A stretch of 27,721 nucleotides of DNA from assembly GCA_023429135.1 (NCBI GenBank), contig JAEYWD010000016.1, positions 1 through 27,721 on the forward strand, given 5' to 3'. The stretch's first letter is position 1. Every line of letters begins with the position of its first letter. Source of the DNA: Bacteroidota bacterium. Lineage in GTDB: Bacteria > Bacteroidota > Bacteroidia > Bacteroidales > JAAUTT01. Below the pieces are notes generated by a model that had not been told where the DNA came from, did no database searches, and saw only the letters and a program-made list of their open reading frames with translations. The translations under genes and the position numbers were made by a program. This document shows positions 23,560-27,721 of the stretch, piece after piece.

Positions 23560-24324
23560 ATGAGAAAAATAGCATTGGTAACAGGAGCTTCTGCCGGAAT
23601 TGGGAAGGCTACAGCTCAGAAACTGGCCGAGAATAAGTTCAACATAATTATCACAGGAAGAAGGTTAAAACAACTGGAGGAACTTAAGAATGAACTCGGT
23701 ATAAAATATAAATCCGACGTTCTTATTCTCAATTTCGACATACGTAATCAGGAAGAAACATCCAATGCCATCGATACTTTACCTGAAGCATGGAAAAAGA
23801 TTGATGTTCTTGTTAACAATGCAGGCTTATCTGTTGGACTGGATCATATTCAGGAAGGCAACATTGATGACTGGGAAAGAATGATTGATACCAATATTAA
23901 AGGATTACTCTATATTACACGTAAGGTTACTCCTTTAATGATTGCCCGTAATTCGGGTCATATTGTAAACATAACCTCCATTGCAGGTAAGGAAGTCTAT
24001 GAGAAAGGCAATGTTTATTGTGCCACAAAATTTGCCGTTGATGCTCTGACGAAGGGAATGAGAATCGATTTGCTGAATCATAATATTAAAGTGACAAGTA
24101 TTGCTCCCGGAATGGCCGAAACAGAATTTTCCCTTGTAAGATTTAATGGCGACAAAGAGCGGGCCGACCAGGTTTACAAAGGATTTACACCGTTAAATGC
24201 TGAAGACGTTGCAGATGCAATTTTTTATGCAATTTCACGTCCTCCACATGTAAATATCAGCGATATGCTTATTATGCCTACAGCTCAGGCCAACACGGTT
24301 TATGTAAACAGAAATAACAGTTAA
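23560..24324 (+). CDS. Short-chain dehydrogenase/reductase (YdfG-like)
   Basis: A 254-residue classical SDR. The NAD(P) binding motif TGASAGIG lies at 8-15, Arg33-Arg34 after the second strand suggests a preference for NADP, the NNAG motif lies at 86-89, and the catalytic triad is Ser140, Tyr153 and Lys157 (YCATK). The sequence resembles the YdfG group, which oxidises or reduces 3-hydroxy acids such as L-allo-threonine or serine, but the substrate is not fixed by the motifs. The start was set at the ATG at 23560 (MRKIALVTGASAG); a TTG 42 bases earlier lies before a promoter box. It is five bases ahead of the Ldh2-family gene, clearly one operon. Confidence 0.92.
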   Translation: MRKIALVTGASAGIGKATAQKLAENKFNIIITGRRLKQLEELKNELGIKYKSDVLILNFDIRNQEETSNAIDTLPEAWKKIDVLVNNAGLSVGLDHIQEGNIDDWERMIDTNIKGLLYITRKVTPLMIARNSGHIVNITSIAGKEVYEKGNVYCATKFAVDALTKGMRIDLLNHNIKVTSIAPGMAETEFSLVRFNGDKERADQVYKGFTPLNAEDVADAIFYAISRPPHVNISDMLIMPTAQANTVYVNRNNS

Positions 24325-24329
24325 TTATA

Positions 24330-25406
24330 ATGTATTCGTATCAATACCTCCTGCAATTTACTTCCAATGTCCTTGAAAAGATGGGTTTCGCGAAAAGCCA
24401 TGCTTTAGAAAGTGCCAAAGTATTTCTGGCGGCAGAAACCAGAGGGCATTCCACTCATGGGGTAATCCGTTTGGGCGATTACTTCAAACTCTGGAAAGCA
24501 GGACGGATAAACGTAATTCCTAAAGTAAAAATCGTTCACGAAACTCCTTCAACCGCTGTTATTGATGGTGACAATACTTTAGGTATGATTCCAGCCAAAA
24601 TGGCTATGGAAACCGCAATTGCCAAAGCCAATGCCGTTGGTACAGGCTGGGTTGCTGTTAAGAATTCATGTAATTTCGGAATTGCCGGCTACTATGCCAT
24701 GATGGCTCTCGAACATGATATGATTGGCATGACGATGACCAATGCCAGTCCTCTGGTGGCTCCAACATATGCCGCGAAAGGTATGCTCGGGACAAATCCT
24801 ATTGCTGTAGCAATTCCTGCTTTGCATCAGCCTCCTTTTATTGCCGATTTTGCAACCACTCCAGTTAACAGGGGAAAATTCACGATTGCCGCAAAAAAAG
24901 GTGAGAAAATGAAAATGGGATTTGCACAGGATAAAGAGGGTAATCCAACTGACGATCCTACGATTCTTGAGAAGGGAGGATCCATGCTTCCTCTTGGTGG
25001 TGACAGGGAACACGGGAGTCACAAAGGCTATTGCCTCGGATCCATTGTCGACATTTTCTCAAGCGTTTTATCGGGAGCTAATTTTGGACCTTTTGTTCCT
25101 CCCATGGTAGCTTATCTGCCTCTTCTGGAGAAAAAAGTAGGAGACGGACTTGGTCACTTTTTTGGAGCAATGCGAATTGATGCTTTCCGTCCCGCTGAGG
25201 AATTTAAACAAAGCATGGACGAATGGATCACAACCTTCAGAAATGCAAAACCTGCTGTCGGTCAGGATAAAGTATTGATACCCGGAGATCCGGAAAGAGA
25301 AAGTGAAGCCAGAATCAAAGCATTGGGAATAACACTCATTCCGCAGGTAGTTGAAGACCTGAAATCAATTGCCCAATCCTTAAATATTGAGTTTAAGGTT
25401 TTATGA
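24330..25406 (+). CDS. Malate/L-lactate dehydrogenase family protein (Ldh2)
   Basis: A 358-residue NAD(P)-dependent oxidoreductase of the Ldh_2/YlbC family (malate, L-sulfolactate, ureidoglycolate, 2,3-diketogulonate and similar 2-hydroxy acid substrates). It shows the family signatures: ETRGHSTHGVIRL at 36-48 with the catalytic His, CNFGIAGYYAMMALEHDMIG (about 113-132), NASPLVAPTYAAKGMLGTNP, and GSHKGYCLGSIVDIFSSVLSG near 230-250. The fold differs from classic lactate or malate dehydrogenases. The exact substrate cannot be assigned. Coupling with the SDR gene five bases upstream suggests a shared hydroxy-acid pathway. Its last codons and stop lie in a perfect 17-bp palindrome that also acts as terminator. 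Confidence 0.92.
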   Translation: MYSYQYLLQFTSNVLEKMGFAKSHALESAKVFLAAETRGHSTHGVIRLGDYFKLWKAGRINVIPKVKIVHETPSTAVIDGDNTLGMIPAKMAMETAIAKANAVGTGWVAVKNSCNFGIAGYYAMMALEHDMIGMTMTNASPLVAPTYAAKGMLGTNPIAVAIPALHQPPFIADFATTPVNRGKFTIAAKKGEKMKMGFAQDKEGNPTDDPTILEKGGSMLPLGGDREHGSHKGYCLGSIVDIFSSVLSGANFGPFVPPMVAYLPLLEKKVGDGLGHFFGAMRIDAFRPAEEFKQSMDEWITTFRNAKPAVGQDKVLIPGDPERESEARIKALGITLIPQVVEDLKSIAQSLNIEFKVL

Positions 25407-25444
25407 ATAACTACTAATTGTTATTCATAAAACCTTGTTTTTTT
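25395..25444 (+). terminator. Intrinsic terminator inside the ends of two convergent genes
   Basis: AAGGTTTTATGAATAAC (25395-25411) is perfectly complementary to GTTATTCATAAAACCTT (25420-25436) around an 8-base loop, followed by G and seven T (25438-25444). The plus-strand Ldh2 stop (25404-25406) is in the left arm and the minus-strand nitroreductase stop (25414-25416) is in the loop. The T tract serves the plus strand. On the minus strand no T run follows, so termination there would be weaker. Confidence 0.9.
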
Positions 25445-26163
25445 AATACTTCAATATATTTCTTCGAAAAAAAGATATTATCTTTTTGGGTATACCGCTT
25501 ATCAGTAAATATCTGAGCAAGGGTTGCCTTATCATTTATTTTTAAAAGATCCTGGTAAAAGGTCAGGGATTCTTTACCGCGATAAATATTGTCAATATCT
25601 TCAGCGGAATAATCTTGGTATACTTCTTTATGCACCACACCATTCAATGGTAAGCGATCCGTTAACTCCGGGATTTCTTCAGGATACCCCAACACTATGG
25701 AAGCTACAGGTACTACCAGATTAGGTAGATTCAATATATCAATCAATTTATCGGCATTGTAAACAGCAGTGCCTAGATAGCAAATTCCCAAACCATTGGC
25801 CTCAGCCGCAATACAAACATTTTGCGATACTAAAAGAGCATCAACTGCAGCCCCAAAAAAAGACAGAAAATTGTCGAAACCCGGAACGGCATCTCGTTGC
25901 ACACACCAACTGGAAAAGCGATTGAAATCTGCACAAAAAGTAATATGGACCGGAGCCTGTAGAACCATGTTCTGCTTGAAATGTGCTTCCCATAATTGAT
26001 TCCGAAGATTTGAATCTGTTGTAACAATCATGCTATACGTTTGCATATTTCCGGTATTGGAGGCGCGGATGCCAGCTTCCAGAATCAAGTCCAAAAGCTC
26101 ATCAGCTACTGGCGTGCTTTGGTATTTTCTTACCGAACGATGTTGAAGTAAAGTATCAACCAT
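25414..26163 (-). CDS. Nitroreductase-family flavoprotein
   Basis: A 249-residue FMN-dependent oxidoreductase. The N-terminal RSVRKYQSTPV block (9-19) is the phosphate and FMN contact motif of the family. It continues with GIRASNTGNMQTYSMIV (about 36-52) and the flavin-proximal GLGICYLGTA segment (about 141-150), then LVVPVASIVLGYPEE (about 164-178). The group resembles NfsA/Frp enzymes, which reduce nitro compounds, quinones or flavins with NAD(P)H; the physiological substrate is unknown. I chose the ATG at 26163 (MVDTLLQHRSVRKY) over a TTG at 26190. It is a single gene, convergent with Ldh2. Its last residues are encoded in the shared palindrome. Confidence 0.9.
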   Translation of the reverse strand: MVDTLLQHRSVRKYQSTPVADELLDLILEAGIRASNTGNMQTYSMIVTTDSNLRNQLWEAHFKQNMVLQAPVHITFCADFNRFSSWCVQRDAVPGFDNFLSFFGAAVDALLVSQNVCIAAEANGLGICYLGTAVYNADKLIDILNLPNLVVPVASIVLGYPEEIPELTDRLPLNGVVHKEVYQDYSAEDIDNIYRGKESLTFYQDLLKINDKATLAQIFTDKRYTQKDNIFFSKKYIEVLKKQGFMNNN

Positions 26164-26288
26164 TTTTAACTGTAAAAGTAACTTGTGCAAATCGTTTTTT
26201 AAAGTTTGTACGATAAAAAAATTTACCTAACACCTTGCGAACTTTTATCGATTTATTTCGTACATTGAGGTGTAAAGAAAAAAATATT

Positions 26289-26432
26289 ATGAAAAGGATT
26301 AAGTGTGGTTGGAAAAAACTAGTGATAGGCTTTTTTGTTGTTAGTGGCGTTTTGGTGATGAGTTCCTGTAATAACCAAATTTGTCCGGCATATGCGAAAA
26401 GTGCGAAATCAACATCGGTAAAGAATGTTTGA
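26289..26432 (+). CDS. Small lipoprotein with CPAY motif, copy 1
   Basis: A 47-residue predicted lipoprotein. A basic start (MKRIKCGWKK) is followed by a hydrophobic stretch and the lipobox VLVMSSC with the acylated Cys27. The mature peptide is only 21 residues, CNNQICPAYAKSAKSTSVKN plus V, containing a second cysteine in Cys-Pro-Ala-Tyr and a lysine/serine-rich tail. The ATG at 26289 is the first codon that gives a proper signal; an upstream start at 26235 would put 18 extra polar residues ahead of it. A second gene with the same layout follows 36 bases later. I do not recognise a named family. A surface or periplasmic peptide anchored in the outer membrane is likely, function unknown. Confidence 0.75.
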   Translation: MKRIKCGWKKLVIGFFVVSGVLVMSSCNNQICPAYAKSAKSTSVKNV

Positions 26433-26441
26433 AATTAATTT

Positions 26442-26449
26442 TATATTTG
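26442..26449 (+). promoter_or_regulatory. Putative -7 element for CPAY copy 2
   Basis: TATATTTG is an exact TAnnTTTG match 19 bases before the ATG at 26469. No TTTG is placed 19-21 bases upstream (one at 26428-26431 is too near), so the promoter is partial. If used, copy 2 would be transcribed separately from copy 1. Confidence 0.4.
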
Positions 26450-26468
26450 TATTAAACCATTATCTAAA

Positions 26469-26597
26469 ATGAAAAAAATTACTATTATCCTCGCAGCAGT
26501 TGTTTTATCTGTAGTAGTTTTCAGTTCGTGTCAGGGTGGAAAGAAATGTCCTGCCTATTCTCAGGTGAAGACTGAAAAAGTACAAAACAATTCATAA
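26469..26597 (+). CDS. Small lipoprotein with CPAY motif, copy 2
   Basis: A 42-residue predicted lipoprotein, too short for usual gene-length cut-offs. MKKITIILAAVVLSVVVFSS and Cys21 form a regular lipoprotein signal. The mature peptide begins CQGGKKCPAYSQVKTEKVQN and ends NS. It shares with copy 1 the pattern Cys, four or five residues, Cys-Pro-Ala-Tyr, then a polar lysine-rich tail, while the signal peptides differ. That is the pattern expected if the mature motif is under selection. Codons are in clean frame from ATG to TAA. No named family is recognised. Confidence 0.75.
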   Translation: MKKITIILAAVVLSVVVFSSCQGGKKCPAYSQVKTEKVQNNS

Positions 26598-26651
26598 TTT
26601 CGGGTAATTAAAAAATCTCCTTTTCTTACTTATAATAACTTATCTTTTTCT

Positions 26652-26659
26652 TAAGTTTG
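26652..26659 (+). promoter_or_regulatory. Putative -7 element for the 258-aa barrel-like gene
   Basis: TAAGTTTG is an exact TAnnTTTG match, 20 bases before the ATG at 26680. The -33 region (around 26625-26632) has no TTTG. A short leader would result. Confidence 0.4.
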
Positions 26660-26679
26660 CAAAAGACAATGCATACTTC

Positions 26680-27456
26680 ATGAAGAAGGTAATTTTTTAT
26701 TTTGTATTAACTATTCTTGCTGTTCAGTTTGCATTTTCCCAAGGCGAACTGGATGAGCAAAAGAAAATATTTTATCGTAACGAAAGATCACTTGCTATTC
26801 TTTTGAATTCTAATGGCATTGGCTTAAATGGACGATATTCGAAACGAATAGATGCATTCAAAAAAACCGTTTACGATATCGAAATTGTAAGCCTCAAACA
26901 TCCGAAGGAATACCGCAAACTAAGCCAATTTAACCCCAGCTCACGGGGTTATGTTTTAGGGAAGCTCAACAACGTATTTGTAATTCGACCCGGGATTGGA
27001 CAGCAGAAAGAAGTTTTTCAGAAATTTGATATCGGAGGAATCTCCATCCGCCGTTTTTATACTGCCGGTCCTTCTCTTGCATTGCTTAAACCTGTTTATT
27101 ACGAAGTAACCCAACCTGGTACCCAGCAGATTAATATTGAAAAATTTGATATTGACAAAGCTGACAATATCCTTGGAAAAGCCTCTTTCTTTAAAGGTTT
27201 TAGTGAGATCAAACCTCGGCCGGGAGCTTTCTTAAAGGGAGGTATAAGCTTTGAATTTAGCCGTTTCGACCAGGTAATTCATGCCATTGAAGGTGGGGCA
27301 ATTGCTGAAGGGTATTTCACAAAACTTCCGATCATGGCTACCAAACAAAATTATCAGTTCTTTCTTACACTTTTTGTAAGTTATCGGTTCGGACGGGTAG
27401 TCGACACCTTCAATCCCAATAAAGATGCAGTAAACCCTTCGGAATTCAATTATTAA
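26680..27456 (+). CDS. Secreted, probable outer membrane beta-barrel protein, unknown
   Basis: A 258-residue protein. The N-terminal signal peptide MKKVIFYFVLTILAVQFAFS is likely cleaved before QGELDE. The mature part has many alternating hydrophobic/polar segments ending in strand-like runs (YFTKLPIMATKQNYQFFLTL and FVSYRFGRVVDTF) typical of small Bacteroidota outer membrane barrels. No enzymatic motif or named family is recognised. RSLAILLNSNGIGLNGRYSK and GGISFEFSRFDQVIHAIEGG are the parts most likely conserved. It lies 82 bases after CPAY copy 2 and 134 bases before gapA on the same strand, with its own possible -7 box. Location in the envelope is well supported by the signal; the barrel is inference. 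Confidence 0.7.
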   Translation: MKKVIFYFVLTILAVQFAFSQGELDEQKKIFYRNERSLAILLNSNGIGLNGRYSKRIDAFKKTVYDIEIVSLKHPKEYRKLSQFNPSSRGYVLGKLNNVFVIRPGIGQQKEVFQKFDIGGISIRRFYTAGPSLALLKPVYYEVTQPGTQQINIEKFDIDKADNILGKASFFKGFSEIKPRPGAFLKGGISFEFSRFDQVIHAIEGGAIAEGYFTKLPIMATKQNYQFFLTLFVSYRFGRVVDTFNPNKDAVNPSEFNY

Positions 27457-27473
27457 TTTCCTTCATAATTAAT
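27452..27473 (+). terminator. Weak AT-only hairpin after the barrel-like gene
   Basis: ATTAATT (27452-27458) pairs with AATTAAT (27467-27473) around an 8-base loop and is followed by TATTTTC. The stop codon lies in the left arm. The stem is made only of A-T pairs, so it would be a weak terminator at best. Confidence 0.3.
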
Positions 27474-27525
27474 TATTTTCTTCCAAAAAAATGAAAAAGT
27501 AAAACCTACGTATTCATTTTAGTGT

Positions 27526-27533
27526 TAATTTTG
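27526..27533 (+). promoter_or_regulatory. Putative -7 element of gapA
   Basis: TAATTTTG is an exact TAnnTTTG match 57 bases before the gapA ATG, which would leave a leader of about 50 AT-rich bases without a Shine-Dalgarno sequence. No TTTG -33 box is at the right distance. Confidence 0.5.
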
Positions 27534-27590
27534 TACTTCTTTTTATAAAAACAATTTAATTCTTTAATCAACAGATAAATATATTTAACT

Positions 27591-27721
27591 ATGACAAAAA
27601 TTAAAGTAGGTATCAATGGTTTTGGTAGAATCGGCCGTTTGGTATTTCGTGCAGCTCAGGAAAGAAACGATGTGGAAGTTGTTGCAGTAAACGATCCTTT
27701 CCTCGACATAGATTACCTTGT
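27591..27721 (+). CDS. gapA: Glyceraldehyde-3-phosphate dehydrogenase, N-terminal fragment
   Basis: The gene begins with ATG at 27591 and runs off the right edge after 43 full codons: MTKIKVGINGFGRIGRLVFR, then AAQERNDVEVVAVNDPFLDI. The GINGFGRIGR motif is the NAD-binding signature of type I glyceraldehyde-3-phosphate dehydrogenase, and VAVNDPF with its Asn-Asp pair supports NAD rather than NADP use. The enzyme oxidises and phosphorylates glyceraldehyde 3-phosphate to 1,3-bisphosphoglycerate in glycolysis. The active-site cysteine lies outside the window. The gene is preceded by a 134-base spacer with a promoter -7 candidate. Confidence 0.95.
   Translation, partial: MTKIKVGINGFGRIGRLVFRAAQERNDVEVVAVNDPFLDIDYL

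Overview
The window is an AT-rich chromosomal segment from a member of the Bacteroidota, most likely class Bacteroidia. The evidence is a TamL-type lipoprotein member of the BamA family, a PorT-like barrel next to the menaquinone methyltransferase gene ubiE, a DUF3467 gene directly behind rpoC, start codons mostly without Shine-Dalgarno sequences, and several promoters of the TTTG-N19-TAnnTTTG type. I see no phage, insertion sequence, CRISPR array or resistance island.

Layout. 1-89 is the 5' end of etfB (minus strand). 217-777 is an unknown gene (minus). 962-1345 is a SiaC-domain regulator (plus), which meets the end of the large minus-strand expression cluster at a bidirectional terminator (1400-1436). 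That cluster runs leftwards from about 19.6 kb to 1.4 kb. In transcription order it is tamL, a helix-hairpin-helix membrane protein, rpsU, a XerC-like recombinase, hpf, tRNA-Thr(UGU), tRNA-Tyr, tRNA-Gly, tRNA-Thr(GGU), tuf, tRNA-Trp, secE, nusG, rplK, rplA, rplJ, rplL, rpoB, rpoC and DUF3467. It joins outer-membrane assembly, ribosomal proteins, elongation, Sec translocation and the two large RNA polymerase subunits. The four tRNAs ahead of tuf stand in the same order as in the E. coli thrU-tyrU-glyT-thrT-tufB operon.

Right of 19.68 kb the genes are shorter units: a SpoU-type RNA methyltransferase (plus); ubiE, porT and an FAD-dependent dehydrogenase (minus operon); a short-chain dehydrogenase and an Ldh2-family malate/lactate dehydrogenase (plus operon); and a nitroreductase (minus). 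Then come two tiny lipoproteins sharing a Cys-Pro-Ala-Tyr motif, an unknown secreted barrel-like protein, and the start of a glyceraldehyde-3-phosphate dehydrogenase gene at the right edge.

Most of the window is well-known housekeeping biology. The less ordinary points are: hpf carries the only strong Shine-Dalgarno sequence I found in front of a gene, while rpsU in the same cluster has none; several RNA hairpins sit at junctions of the tuf-rpoC cluster; a 17-bp palindrome contains the ends of two convergent genes; and the two micro-lipoproteins were missed by length-filtered gene calling or called with the wrong start.
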